In this document: positions 30,501 to 42,779 of the stretch, piece after piece
Position numbering within the stretch: position 1 is the stretch's first letter
Layout: each line of letters begins with the position of its first letter
Assembly (NCBI RefSeq): GCF_002234675.1
Contig: NC_019868.2
Coordinates: forward strand, 27,666,293-27,730,292
Direction of reading: 5' to 3'
Origin: Oryzias latipes
Lineage: Eukaryota; Chordata; Actinopteri; Beloniformes; Adrianichthyidae
Length of the DNA: 64,000 nucleotides
The notes under the pieces: model-generated
Seen by the model: the letters and a program-made list of their open reading frames with translations, nothing else
What the model was told of the DNA's origin: nothing
Databases searched by the model: none
Translations under genes and position numbers: made by a program

Positions 30501-31426
30501 ACCACAGTGCAGTGATGCAGTAATTCATCCAAAGTAGAACCAACAGAGAAATAAAGAGATTAGTCAAAAAACAGACATACATTTGATTGGCCCAATAGGA
30601 TCTTTTACTTTTCTGAGACATAAATTTAGGTTTCCAGAATCCTTATTTATTTGATATTTCAATTTATGAATAATTATTCTACAAAAAAACAAGTTTCACT
30701 GTTTTGAATGGTGGTCTAACCTTTGGAGCTTCCCGTGACGATGAAAGGAACTTAGACTGAAAAAGAATCCAATCAGAAAAGTCTGACATTTAAAAATCAC
30801 ATTTTAAAACAAAAAAATATTTTATTTCCAAGTTTAACTATAGATGGATTGGATGTAGAGGAGATTATTTGCAACTGCAAGACACACTTGAATAAAAAAT
30901 AGTGTCAAAAATCACAAATAATGAATGATTGAGGTAAGGAAAATGAAGGTTAATGAGTTACTTTACGGAGTGACTTCAGTTTCAGGAAGCAGATTCTAAA
31001 GAATGTTTTAAATGGAGCCAAACTGAAAGTTTATAACAGACATTTGTAAAAATTGTTTCCTGATGTCTCTGTGCACCAACCGCTGAGAGAAGACGTTTCA
31101 TACGCCAACTTCCCACGAGTTAAGGAAAAACATTAAAGAACATTTACCAGACTGAAGGAGTTGATGCGTATATTAGAAAAAAAATAAAAGTCCTGGACCT
31201 GAAACAAACCTACGGTGGCCCGGAAGTCCAAATTGCATCCACAAATTACTCAGCAAAAAAAAAGCAGAAAAAAGATTTCAGAAATCAAAATGAAACGTTA
31301 AAAGGTGAAACAAAAACAGAAAATGGAAAAAGTCGGTATTCTAGGACCTCTGAGGAATCACCAAAACTTTACAGTGACTGACGCCAGAAACAGAAATGTA
31401 GTCTGTCCTGCCGAATATCTTTTTAA
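30501..31426. other. Gene-free AT-rich stretch
   Basis: No exon, RNA gene or named repeat recognised. Confidence 0.45.
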
Positions 31427-31632
31427 GCCTTGTGCTATCTTAGATGACCCCCCCCCTTACAATAACGTGTTCTCCCTACCATGACAAAGGTAGATAGAGG
31501 TGGAAAGATTTCATGTAATCCATGGACACCAGTGAAGATCACAAATCATTGAAGAAAAAAGGTTCAGAGCACTGTCTAGTGGGTCTAGATGACCCAACTC
31601 CCAACGTTAAAGTGCCTAGGATAGCACAAGGG
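31427..31632 (+). mobile_element. piggyBac-like MITE, full copy with TTAA on both sides
   Basis: 206 bp, flanked by TTAA at 31423-31426 and 31633-31636. Starts GCCTTGTGCTATCTTAG and ends CTAGGATAGCACAAGGG. The best-preserved target duplication of the family in this window. Confidence 0.8.
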
Positions 31633-31804
31633 TTAAAAGGTGAACAAATGTCATCATCCAATCAGTGATGTCCTTCGGCATCCCATAATACGTCCCTGAA
31701 TGTTGCTGTTTTATTACTTGCTTTGCTTTTTCTTTTTCTTTTTGTGATTTTTTTTTTTTTTATATATATATTTTTGACTCATTGATGCGATTTGCACTTC
31801 AAAT

Positions 31805-32010
31805 TTACCCCCTCGATTTGTGGGCGGGACTGTTGGAGCGGAGCAATCCCATCCCCCCTTCCCGTTGCTGAGAGCTCGGAGCAGAGGGCTTGTGTCCCGC
31901 CCATCATCTGCTCCTGATTCACAACGATTGGATCAAGAAAAACTTTTCATTTTCTTCATATTTGTCCTCCATCATCAAAGAAATGTTGAAAACACCAAAA
32001 AATATAATTT
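31805..32010 (+). mobile_element. MITE family A, copy 7, truncated
   Basis: Keeps TTGTGGGCGGGACTGTTGGA, CTGCTCCTGATTCACAACG and the TTTGTCCTCCATCATCA landmark. Neither terminus is complete. Confidence 0.5.
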
Positions 32011-33795
32011 TCATTTGAAAAAAGTACTTTTACAGGAAAATACACATATTAATAAACAGTTTTGTACGGATAAACATTTGTTGATTGCAGTTTATGTTTA
32101 AAATAGAACTCATTAAAAAATCAAACCAGATAAAAACGATTTTGTCTGAATTTTTGATGGAAACGTTTTTTTTTCTTCCTCTGACGTCCAGCTTCATAAC
32201 ACAACTGAAAGCAAAAGATCCGTTTCCAAGACGGAAAATCATCAAAGTTTAAGTCCTAATGTTGTGGTTTCTTCTTCTTCTGGTTTGGAATTTGTTTTTT
32301 CTAAGATCCTGTTGCTTTTTTCTGAGTAAACTGAAATGAGAACCTGATGAAAGTCAAGTTTCAGAGGAAGGAAGAGTCAAATTCTGATGCAAAGGCACAG
32401 AAACAGTGGAGTTCAGCAGGAACAGTGGAGAGCAGACGAACAGCATGAGGTTCTCACATGATTCTGCACATTTCCTGAATATTAATAGTCCGCTTGCGTG
32501 ATCTTCTCAAAGTTCAGAGTCGGCTACAGTCCTCGTCTGTCACACGAGCTGCTCACATGGAGCACGACTGCACAAGAACACAGAAAGAAAACAAAAAGTC
32601 CAACGATTCCTCATGATTTCCAGCTTTTAAAATTGCTTTTGTAATTTCTGGATCTATATAAACCAAAAGCAGAAGTATTTTACTGTGAAGATGATGATGG
32701 TGGGAGGAACCTTGATCCATCAAGAGTTTTCTTTTCCTTGGATTTTTGTTTCTGCGGTTCAAACTGAGCGATGAACCTGTGAATAAGTGCTGCATGCAGG
32801 ATGTTTTGCATTTTCTAGTTTTCAGGGCGCAGACGTCCAAATGCAAAGCAAACGTCTCCGCGGCCTGCAGGTTATCCGCTTGGAACGTTTTCCTTCTCTG
32901 CTTTTCCTCGGAAAGCCCGTCTGAGCGTCCTGCTAACCAGAACGGCTGGATCGTTGCTCTGGGTTGGCCTCAGGTGTAGCCAGGGGTCAAAATAAGGGAA
33001 AACGTCTTTTTTGTTTGCTGTCTGTGGAGGGAAATGTGTCCAGAGAAGAGCCTGATGGGACTTTTAGTCTCTGCAGATAAACTGCTTTTTAGAGGACGCC
33101 GTCTGCTCTGTTTGGGAATTACAACTTGTTTTTCTCAAGTTTTCGTTATTGCAGCGTGTATTATGGTATGTATTCAATGATTATTCTCTGTTTTACTTGT
33201 TATATCAAATTTATTTTTACTACATTCTTATTTATTGTCTATTGATGTGCTATGATTTTCTATTGTACCTACTTATATTTAATAAGAAATTATATTTTGG
33301 ATTTTGACTCAAATGAATGTTTATTGTATTTATTCTATATCAATGTTGTTTCAATAAATCCTTCATTTCTCCTTTTTAACTTGTACTCTATGAATAAACT
33401 TTGTCTTAATTTAAGTAGTTTTTAAATTGAATATATGTGTTTTTGATGAGTAATGGTTAGGAAAAAATGACCAGGTTAGGGTTGGATAAGATAAAGTCAG
33501 TGGTTAAGGTTTAATCCCCTCGGTTCCTTTGTGTCTAATTTCCTGATCTAATCGATTTCCATCCTGTTCCTTTGCCCTTTTGTCCATAGTGTTTTAATTT
33601 GAATACCAGCAACTTTCAATGAATCCAAGCCATGCAATAAAAATGTTTAACCAAAGGAGTGTGTGTGTTTTTGTTTTAATTGATTGTATTGTATTTCAGG
33701 GGGAGCTCTGCCCTCATACTAATTAAGAGCAGTTCAATTCTTTCATGAGAATGTTTGAGACTAAAGTTAAGGCACAATCACTAAAAAGTCATTTC
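32011..33795. other. Gene-free stretch left of the tRNA-Leu-like sequence
   Basis: AT-rich from 33120 onward. No recognised gene or RNA. The region ends at the tRNA-like sequence starting at 33796. Confidence 0.45.
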
Positions 33796-33842
33796 TACCA
33801 GGAGTGGGGTTTGAACCCACGTGAGCATACGCTCATTGGCGC
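33796..33842 (-). pseudogene. 3' part of an interrupted tRNA-Leu-like gene
   Basis: Read on the - strand it gives a variable-arm hairpin (GAGCGTATGCTC), a T arm GTGGGTTCAAACCCCAC and the acceptor strand TCCTGGTA, matching the 3' half of vertebrate tRNA-Leu(TAA) as I recall it. The tRNA homology breaks near 33838. The missing 5' half occurs at 41751-41777 in the same orientation. Degenerate tRNA-like sequence also extends into 33860-33895. Confidence 0.6.
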
Positions 33843-34077
33843 CCCCGGCCGCTGGTTAGTCGAGCTCGATCTCGGTCATTCTTGGTTGTGATATCCAATC
33901 AAATCACTTACTTGCAACCAAGATTCGAACCTCTCCTCCAATAAGCTGTTCTCTAGCGTACGACATCTCGCCCAAGAGTAACCTAGAATTACCCAATCAG
34001 TTGCCACGATGAATGTCCGGGGCGATGACAAAGGACTAACCAATGAGATGCAAGAAGAGAGAAGAGCGCTTGAAGGA

Positions 34078-34100
34078 AAAAAAAAAAAAAAAAAAAAAAA
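34078..34100 (+). repeat. Poly(A) run in the leader of the transposon gene
   Basis: An A homopolymer of about 23 bases. A donor-like CACAGTAAGTACGG lies downstream at about 34185-34198 and may end a 5' untranslated exon. Confidence 0.5.
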
Positions 34101-35023
34101 GAGCGCTTCATTTGCATTTGCGAACATCGCTAAAAGTGTCGAAGCAAGATTTGATCCCGTTTTCAACGTTGATCACGACTTTTCACAGTAAGTACGGAGT
34201 TGTCATTGTGAAATTTACTTTTAAATGTTTGTTCTATCGTAATAACACGTTTTTGCTGATGGTATTACCTGTCGTACTCCGCTAGAAAGGTTGTTTTCCT
34301 TTGGTCATTTACAGTAAGTGTCCTCCATTGTTGTTGTTCAACCAGCGGGGTTTTTCCACTGACCGTGTAGTAAAATAACAAGTAAATCTTTTTTAATCGT
34401 CTGAAAGCGAGGCTAACTGAAATGTGTAACCGAACTTTTAGCAAGCAGCGGTGTTTTTCACGTTGGTCATTTACTGTATTGAAAACGTCAGGCCAAAAAT
34501 AAAATCAGAGCATCAGCTGCTCAAATATGAATAATAACCGGACCTTTTACGTGTCGATTGCTGCTTCTTTGTGTTTGTTATTTGCCTTTCGGCCGCATGT
34601 TTTACTAGCGAGTACTTTCACACATGCACACGAATACTTTTATTTGTTCAAAGTTATTTTTGTTGTTTTTATTATTAAACATAAGAAAGATTTATGAATG
34701 AATTATTTCGGGAATGAGTCAGACTGTTGTCCTCAAGCTTTGCAATATGTTATTTTCTTTTGTTGTGTTTAATGTTTTGAATAATAGTAATTAATAATAA
34801 TAATAATTAATAATAATTTAAATTAATAACATTCCGCAAAAAACAAGCAATTGGTATTTAAGAACTCACAAAAAAATCAAAGTAAATAATACATGTATCC
34901 ATCCAATCAAATAAAACTGTATTAAAGCCTTCAATCTGTAGCATTTTATTTTCTCATCTTGTGTTTGCACAGCTCAGTTTATGGTTTACAATCTGCTTTT
35001 CTCATTTGATTCATTCAGCTTTT

Positions 35024-38000
35024 ATGATGGAACCCAGATTCAGAAGACTGGCTAGTGGCATTCTGAATTTGTCAGACTCATCGGAAGCCTATTCCTATAA
35101 GAAGGCAAAAAAAGGAAAGCCATGGATGAAGCCCTTGTCCCCGGAAGCAGTACTGGAAAAGGCAACAAAGAACCTGCTGGATCATCAGGGAGATCTTTCC
35201 AACAGAAAGCATCTTCTTGGCTTCTTTGAGATCCAGTTTGGTATTTTCCAGGGCCAGACATTCAAATGGCTGCTGGAAAATGCTTTAGGTTATGCTGCCT
35301 ACCTTGTTGCTGCTATGAAGAGAGATCCAACAGGGGGTAGTAAAGACACCAAGGATCATGCCAGCAACAAAGAAAGTTTCAGAGAATACATGGAAATGTT
35401 TCCATCTGCCAAAACTGCTGTGGCGATGAAAGAGGAGCAGTGGTCACGAGAGAAGACACAGCCTAGTTTGTCCAGCCAGCCGGGACCATCGATGGCATCC
35501 TCTTCTTCTCAGACTCCATCAACGTCTAATCCTTCTGCTGCAAGACTTCCCAGTTCACCATCACACCCCAAAACTCCTCAGCCCATCTCCACCGCGTCTC
35601 TCTCTTCCCTATTAGTGGGTAATTTGGCCAAGGACAAAAACATTGAGAAAGCTGTAAAAAGGCTGGCGTCCCCATTTAAAGTCAGACCCTGTAAGAAAAC
35701 AATTCTCTTTTTTTCCAAACCCTGAGTTACATTAAATCTTATTGGCAGTGGATGTTAATGCTGTGTTGTTGTTGTTTTTCAGCTTTGATACATGCACGGC
35801 CACATTCCACATCCACAACTTTAAACAAGCCAGCTGGATCCCTTTCTTCCTCACCTGCGCTTGTAGGATCCCCCTTCACCCTCGAAGCCTCCCCCTCCTC
35901 CTCCTCCTCCTCCCTCCCAGTAGCAGGACCCTCTTCCCCACACCCAACTGTGGAAACCTCCATCAATCCTCCACAGACACCACCAGCCTTTGGCCCTAAA
36001 GCCAGTGAGGAGTTCTCCACCGCTGCAGGTCCAAAAACTCCCACCACATTTCTACCCGTGTCGAGTGAAGTGGACGACAGCACGCTTCTGGCAGAAGCAC
36101 TCAGATGGGATAAATCTCACTCAGCAAGTATGTACATTTTATATAGAATTTTTTATGTATTTACTCAAGCATGCATTTAAAGAAAAAAAAAACACACACA
36201 CACCACTGACACCAACATTTTTATTTATATATTTAAACAAAACCCTTTTGCATTTGCTCTGACTGAAAAAGCTTTAAGGTTTAAGTGTCCCCTGAAATTT
36301 TAAATTTTATCCATGCACAAATTCTATTAATAGACTTTTTACCTTCTCTTTTTCCTTTCAGCACAAAGAGTGTGTCTTCCAGCCGGCTGGCTCCATACAC
36401 TGCCTGAGGTGGACCAGAGATGGATGTCCAAAGCTCTTTTCAAATGGACAGCGCAAGGACATCCTGAACTGGACTTCAGCAGGGTGGACAGACTGTGGTG
36501 GTATCCTCCACAATTCCCATTGCACGTCACCAATGTCCCTCAGCCCGAAGACTATTTTGGCAGCCCCCTCTTCCTTTGGATGCCCCGAAAACTCTGGCAA
36601 GTCAAGCTGACATGTCCTCATTCAGATTGCCACAAAGGGCTTCTGACCTCATCTGGTGTTCATCAGAAGATCAGGCAAGTTATTTCTCTGGACATAACTT
36701 ACTTTGTGGCATCTGAATATTTAGTTTGCAAAATATGCAAAAGAAAGGTCATCAGCTGGAGCCATGCCATCGTCTCCCAGCTGGATGTGGGGCACAGGGG
36801 GCAGTTTCCCTGCATCCTCACATCCAAGCTTGCCTGTGACCTGAGGGTGGTCACTTTGATGCGCCAGAGGGGTCTGGGAAACAGCAGCAGCCAGATTAGG
36901 AAGAAGGTGCAGGAGAGTCATTCAGAAGTGTGGCTGAAGAAGACTGTCCAGTACCTGACGGACTGTAAACAAGTCAAAGGGGCTGTTGAAAAGGGTCTCA
37001 TAAGACCAGTCACGTTTTCACCTCCCCCTCCAATGCCTACTGTTCCAAAGCACAGGTGGATGATGCAGGTCTACGCCCAAGATGTTCTCCAGAGGCTGAC
37101 TGAGGTCAAGGCCTCAGTAACATCAACTTATGGACGCATCTTGAAGCTGGACTCCACCAAGAAAGTGGCTCGGAAACTGGCTGGAAGGGGTTTTGGAACA
37201 GCGACCTGGGCAACAAATGTTGGCAATGAGCACGGCCAAATAATAATGTCTGTGCTCACTGCTAGCGAAGGTTTTGGCTTGGGGCCAATGATCGAAGGGC
37301 TAATAAGGAGATATGCAGTGGCTGGGGTACCTCCCCCTGAAGTGCTTTACGTCGACAGAGACTGCTGTGGAAACACGCTTCTTCGGCGAATGTTCCAGAA
37401 GTGGAAAGACCTTAACATCCGCCTGGACATATGGCACTTCATGAGAAGGTTTTCGGTGGGCTGCACCACTGATTCACACCAGCTGTATGCATCCTTCATG
37501 AGGCGCCTCAGCCACTGTCTCTTTATGTGGGATGAGGAAGATCTGACAGCCCTCAAGATCGCAAAGCGCTCCGAACTTTCTGCCAGGCTCACCAATCCCT
37601 CAGATGCTGACGTGCTGCGGTCCATTAGCCGCAGTGAGTTAGCCCTGCACTGCAGGAGAACGACACGTGGCTCTCAGGAGACTCTGGCTCTCATCAAAAG
37701 CCTCATCCAAGCTTTTGATGGGGACAATGGCCGCGACACTCTGGGGGTCCCTCTGATCAACTCTGCACGCATGGCTGGCATTTTAGCTGCTCAGGCAAAA
37801 CATGTGGCCTGCATCCAGGACCCCCCAGGCATCCAGCTGTACACCAGGACGGGAACAATCCTGAAAGGAGGACATCGTTTGCCCACATACCGCTGTGCCA
37901 GAGGTTCAACATCCCTTGAATCTTTTCATCTTCACCTGAATAGGTTCATCCCTGGTAAGTTGTTCTTTTATCTTTCCTTGAAACACAAAAATCCTAAAAT

Positions 38001-40606
38001 ATTGTAAAAAATATAGAAAGCCATATGTATTTATGCATGGAAACGTGTGTTTTGTTTTTTCCATGGATACTACAGGCACCCTGGCAAGTGATGTCTTCTT
38101 CCAGGCCTACCTGTTAGATGGGCTGGCCAGGTGGAATGAAGACCGCGCTGTAGCCGCCACATCAGACAAGCAGCAGCAGCCATGCTCCTACGACCATCTC
38201 CTGCGGCATGCTGCTAACAGTTTGTCTGAGGAGGTCCTTGGCCAGGAAATTGTTCCCTATACTGGGCCAAGGAAATACACAGGTATGCACACTTTTTTTG
38301 AAAAGAACTTCAAAACCTTTTTTCTTCTTCTAATGAGTGCTTTGCCTTTTACAGGTGAACTTCTAGGGGTGGAGTACCTTTACCAGCAAACTGGTAAAGT
38401 TCTCCAAGATTACAGACAGGCTGTTGAAGAGTCTGAGACAATGGACATGGAGATTGAAGACAGCTTCAATGAACCCGAAGAGTTTGAAGACTTCACTGTG
38501 GCCACTTTGGAGCCAGTGAGGACCTTCACAGTCTCTTCAACGTCATCCTTGGCACCCACCAGCAGTCTGTCAGCTCCAGACCCTCAGCCTGGCCCCTCTT
38601 GGTCTCCTCCTCCTCCTGAGGGTCCTTCAACGAGTGCGACACACTCAGCGCCTGGACCTACATCACCATCTCCCTCTTCATCACCTTCCGCCACCACCAC
38701 CTCTGTTCCCCCTTGTGTCTTATCCCCCGCTGAACAGAGCAGTGAGTTTAGTTCAACTTTTCTATTGAAAAAAGAAAAAGTAAAGTAGTATGTATGTTTT
38801 TTATTTATTTACCGGTATTTTGTTTTGCAAATGGGAAAAAAGGTCTAGGAGTGCTTTCATTATAAGGATTTATCATGTTACTGTTTATTAAGGGATTTGC
38901 TTTTTTCTTTTACAGCCTCCAAAACAGATCTGCCAGCAACCCCTCAACAGTTGGACTCTTCATGTGACGTAAGACTAAGTTCTTTTCAAAATCATAAATG
39001 TCTTTTTTCTTTTAATTTGATTCACTAATTGTTGTTCTTGTTTTATAGGATTCTGTCGGCCCTGACAACGTGGAGGGTTATGGGGCCGTGCAGGAGCTGG
39101 CTGATTTCTTGGTCGGCCTCCGGCACAATAACCTTGTGGTGACTGCAGAGGAGTCAAACCGGATCGTTTCCCTGTGGCAGTCATTGGGGGATTATGACAA
39201 ACAAAAAACGGTTTACTCCCAGCGTCACCAAGCCCACCTGAAGCAGGGTAGATTTAGAGCAACCAAAAAAATTGTAGCCCCCGGCGTCGAAAGCACAAAA
39301 AGGTGAGTAGACAAAAAACACACAAGAGCTGAGCCACCAAAAGAAGTGACACAAAACAAAATGTTTGGTTTTAAAATAACACTTTAAATCATATATCCTT
39401 GTTTTTTTGTCCTTACTTTTCCCCTTCTTTTTTCATTCAGGTGTTTTATCGGGGCTCACAGTCCTGCACAGTGGCCAGACTGCAACCGAGTGTCAGAGGC
39501 CATCTTTGTGAGACTCTGTGCCTTGTACCCAAACGCCGTCCGATGCGAAGGGAAGAAGGTTTCTCGGTTCACTATGGTGGTGCGAATGTACAGGACGATT
39601 AGAGAGTGTGTCGTCTCAAATGCCAGAATTATGAGTGAGACCACCATCCAGCTCCCAGAAGTAAATGCTGCTACAGTCACACAATGGTAAGTAAATTAGA
39701 ATGATTTTAATACATGACATTTTCAGTCTTTATGAATACATTTTCAACAACATCAAACAGAAAAATATAAGAAGCTGTATCCTCCAGAATGCATAGAGGA
39801 AAATCAAAACAGTTTAATCAAAAAATAGGATCAAACAATAGTAGGGGGGGCTTTTTCATTTGTCTTGCATCTTATAAACACAAAGGCAGCTGGAGCTGTT
39901 ACCCTGTTTTGATTCTATTGTTGAACCTTTTCGTTTTGCACATATTTACAGGTACAGCAGGCGGTGCCGGGCACAAGAAAAACTAATTTTAAACCAGGGC
40001 ATCCCACAACCTGCTGCTTCCATGGCAGCTACAGAAAAACTTCCAGATCCACTCCAGAAAGGAACACCTTTACAGGTGGGGACCTCAGCTCAGCCGCACA
40101 TTTTTGTGCTTCCGCCCAACACTGCTGGGGAGGCAAAACTTAAGGCAAAGCCACAGCTGCAGGCACTAGCACCCCAATTGAGTTCTACACCCTTCATCAT
40201 CCCATCAGGATCCACCTCACAGGTTTTGGTTCCTCCCGTTTTAAATGTCCCATTCAGTTTTGTCCTGCCTCCTCCTCCTGCCGTGCCGATCATACTTGCT
40301 GTGCCGCCATCACCTCAGCCTCTTTCCAGCACGCCATACACGACACAACAATACCGAAAGAGGAAAATGGAAGCAGAAAAAATGGGTATTATGAAAAGGA
40401 AATACATAAAAAAAACAGAAACCATAACGTGCAGCAAATGCGGTGGAAACAGACAGCCACCATCCCACCGTCAGTACTTTGGGAACTGGTTTTGTGAAGC
40501 AACAGAGACTCAGTCATTTGACAATTGGAGGGCTGAGCTACAGAAGCGTGGATATGGGAAAAAAAAGAGAGGAAATGACCCACCACCACCAGCACCACCA
40601 CTTTAA
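35024..40606 (+). CDS. DUF6729-type (Dada-like) transposase, nine exons, 1468 residues
   Basis: Probable transposase of the surrounding element. Coding exons: 35024-35690, 35783-36127, 36362-37954, 38076-38282, 38355-38741, 38916-38968, 39049-39302, 39441-39686, 39952-40606. All junctions are GT-AG and the joined 4407 bases form one frame without a stop. Residues 1-130 are basic and include FGIFQGQTFKWLLENALGY. A Ser/Pro-rich linker follows to about 335. A cysteine-rich domain (about 345-560; CPHSDC, CKIC) has the LWQVKLTCPH and RQRGLGNSS signatures of DUF6729. A DDE-like RNase H fold has probable D601, D669, H696 (WHFMRR) and E857 (STSLESFH). A second Pro-rich linker, a helical module (residues 1090-1250) and a C-terminal CSKCGG zinc-ribbon-like end follow. 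I know this architecture from many uncharacterised fish proteins. Catalytic residues and the Dada assignment are inferred. A 5' untranslated exon is likely, since an acceptor precedes 35019. Confidence 0.8.
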
Positions 40607-41033
40607 ACAAAAAGCAGTCCTTGCACAGAAAAACTTGCACATCCAAAGCACCTAATGTTTTATACTGGTTTATATAATTTTTTAAACATTGTAATGATGA
40701 CACCATCTTTTATATATGTTTTCTATAATATTTTGTTGGTTTTTTTTCTGTAAGAGTTATTGTGTTTTTTAAGCTTCAAGTTGTCGTTCTTGTTTAAAAG
40801 GACCACCACCAGCACCACCACAAACAGAGCAGTCCTTGCACAGAAAAATTTGCACATCCCAAAGCACCTATTGTTTTATATTGGTTTATTTTTGTGCTTT
40901 TCTATATAGATTTTGTTTTTTCTAAAGTTAAACATTGTAATGATGATACCATCTTTTATATATTTTTTCTATAATATTTTGTTGGTGTTTTCTGTAAGAA
41001 TTATTGTGTTTTTTAAGCTTTGAGTTGTATTTG
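40577..41033 (+). repeat. Tandem duplication in the 3' UTR of the transposase gene
   Basis: The stretch 40577-40800 (end of the frame plus 3' UTR) is repeated at 40801-41033 with scattered substitutions. Both units carry GACCACCACCAGCACCACCA or a near copy, CAGTCCTTGCACAGAAAAA, ACATTGTAATGATGA and TTATTGTGTTTTTTAAGCTT. The second unit has lost the coding function of its first bases. Confidence 0.8.
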
Positions 41034-41639
41034 TCATTTAAATTTGCTATTTCAATATTTCAGTATTTGATCAAAATATAATAATTGAATTTTTGGATAG
41101 AAAACTGTCATATGGATGCCATTTACGGAGGTATTTGCATTAAAGAACTTTTACATGAGCACTTGAGTATTTTAATTTGTGTTCATCTTTTAAATCAACA
41201 GTCAGATTTTAGAAGATTGTCAATACATTACATCTGTAGTTGTTTTTACACAAATAATTATATTGTTATGCTGCTGTAGTACATTAATTAGACAATTCAT
41301 TTTGTTTCAAGATTCAAAGCAAACTTTATTGTCAATCTCTATAATGTTTTCAAATAAATAGAAATTTAAATTCATTTTCTCTTCAAACTCCAGTCTAAAG
41401 GAATCTAACTTCAAATTACAGAATGAAATGACCAACAAATAGGGTGAATATAAATATAAAAAAATAAAGTCACTGTTACAAAAAGGTGAAAAAAAATCTT
41501 AATTTTCATATAGTTTATAATTCCATTATTAATGTCATATAGTTTATAACTTTATTATTAACAAATCTCATTTGCTATGAGGCCTGGCAAACTTGGCAGA
41601 AGAGGTTAAGAAAGCCACGAGGCCAAAAAAAAAACCAGT

Positions 41640-41777
41640 TCGAACGCGTCCGGTGCGGGGTTCGAACCCGCGGCCTCTGCATGCGTTCCTACAAAACTTG
41701 AAAGCTTTACCTCGACTGATGGGCGCAGTCCTGGGCGCAGTCCTTGGCGCAACGCCTTAACCACTCGGCCATCCTGG
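41640..41777 (-). pseudogene. tRNA-like composite at the right edge of the transposon
   Basis: On the - strand 41777-41751 gives the 5' half of a tRNA-Leu (ACCAGGATGGCCGAGTGG, TTAAGGCGTT). Further along, 41690-41650 gives a second box B with a perfect T arm, GCGGGTTCGAACCCCGC, that does not pair with this 5' half as an acceptor. The first piece is the candidate partner of 33796-33842. The second belongs to the transposon end or to another tRNA. Confidence 0.55.
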
Positions 41778-42155
41778 TTACACAACCTGAAATGTGCATC
41801 TCTTCAAAAAAGAAAAGTTTCCTGATCGATTCATCAACCCTGCCACACTATTCACCATCAACAAGAAGTCATCTCTACCACCCAATTGTTGCCCCACATT
41901 TGCCTTGTTTGGTTGCAGTGTTAATCCTTCCATCAAGAATGTCAAATTTTTCATTTCTTAAATATTTTTAAATGCCCCAAACCATCACACTACTACCTGT
42001 CTATATGTCTGAAAAGTGAAACAATATTGCTAACATGCTCTAAATATTTCGCTCCATATAGATACCAATACGGAAACCCCAAGGAAAGTCATTTTTGTGT
42101 CAAAGCACTGTCTGTCCCAAGATTTTCTAGAGATGCACCTTTCATGTGTGTTGTG

Positions 42156-42239
42156 GCCAGGATGGCTGAGTGGTTAAGGTGTTGGACCTTAAGGTCAGAT
42201 GAGTGATAACTCATGTGGGTTCAAACCCCACTCCTGGTA
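42156..42239 (+). pseudogene. tRNA-Leu(TAA)-like pseudogene
   Basis: 84 bases with GCCAGGA at the 5' end and TCCTGGTA at the 3' end (seven pairs including one G-U), a D arm GGCTGAGTGGTTAAGG, a variable arm GATGAGTGATAACTCATG and a T arm GTGGGTTCAAACCCCAC. Compared with vertebrate tRNA-Leu(TAA), the anticodon arm has an extra base and reads GGACCTTAAGGTC, which no longer forms a normal 5-bp stem with a 7-base loop. Probably not functional. Confidence 0.6.
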
Positions 42240-42779
42240 GAGATGACACCTGATGTGTTGGTGTTGCCAGACCCACCACTAAATGTTTAACATTAATATA
42301 AGAACCAGACATGCATTGTTAAATGAATGTTTTTTGATATGTAAAGTACTTTTTTTATTGTCATTAATATTTGAGAAAAACATCAGTGGTTGTTAGTAAA
42401 GTTCAATAGGAGTCCACTATTTCATGTTTTTCTCTGACTGTAACACTGGTGGATGTAATATCATTAGAAATGTGTCAAAGTTGGACTTTCAATTAAATCA
42501 GGAAATAATAAATAATTGAAGATTGGTTACTGCTAATTAATCACTGATTATTATTTTTGGTTTTATTTTTTTTTTAACTTTCTTTTGGGTTTTTATATTG
42601 GTATCTATGACAGGAATTATTTAGAGTACATTTGCAACTCTGTATCATTAGTCAGGCATGAAGGGTGGTAGTGTGATGGTTTGGGTCATTTCTAAATGTT
42701 CATGAAATAGACAATTTGAAATTGTTGATAGATTCATTATTGCTACATCAATATGCACACACAGAGAAGATATTTTCTC

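Larger units (their letters stand above)
33843..41743 (+). mobile_element. About 7.9-kb DNA transposon, probably Dada-type, in a tRNA-Leu-like target
   Basis: Bounded by the 3' and 5' parts of a tRNA-Leu-like sequence, with TTGGCGC at both edges (33836-33842 and 41744-41750) as a possible 7-bp target duplication. It carries one gene, the nine-exon DUF6729-type gene on the + strand. Family knowledge: Dada elements insert into multicopy small-RNA genes, including tRNA-Leu, and make 6-7-bp duplications. Terminal inverted repeats are weak: AGTCGAG occurs near both ends in inverted orientation. The right edge also has a tandem TGGGCGCAGTCC repeat (41720-41743), which makes the exact end uncertain by tens of bases. 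Confidence 0.5.

Noticed and set aside
33860-34000. A second tRNA gene (box-B-like GGTTCGAATC on the - strand) beside the interrupted tRNA-Leu
   Set aside because: The surrounding arms do not pair into a cloverleaf; more likely subterminal transposon or decayed tRNA sequence.
35742-36083. Second frames overlapping exon 2 of the transposase gene on both strands
   Set aside because: Only the frame that keeps phase with exons 1 and 3 is consistent; the Ser/Pro-rich composition leaves other frames open by chance.
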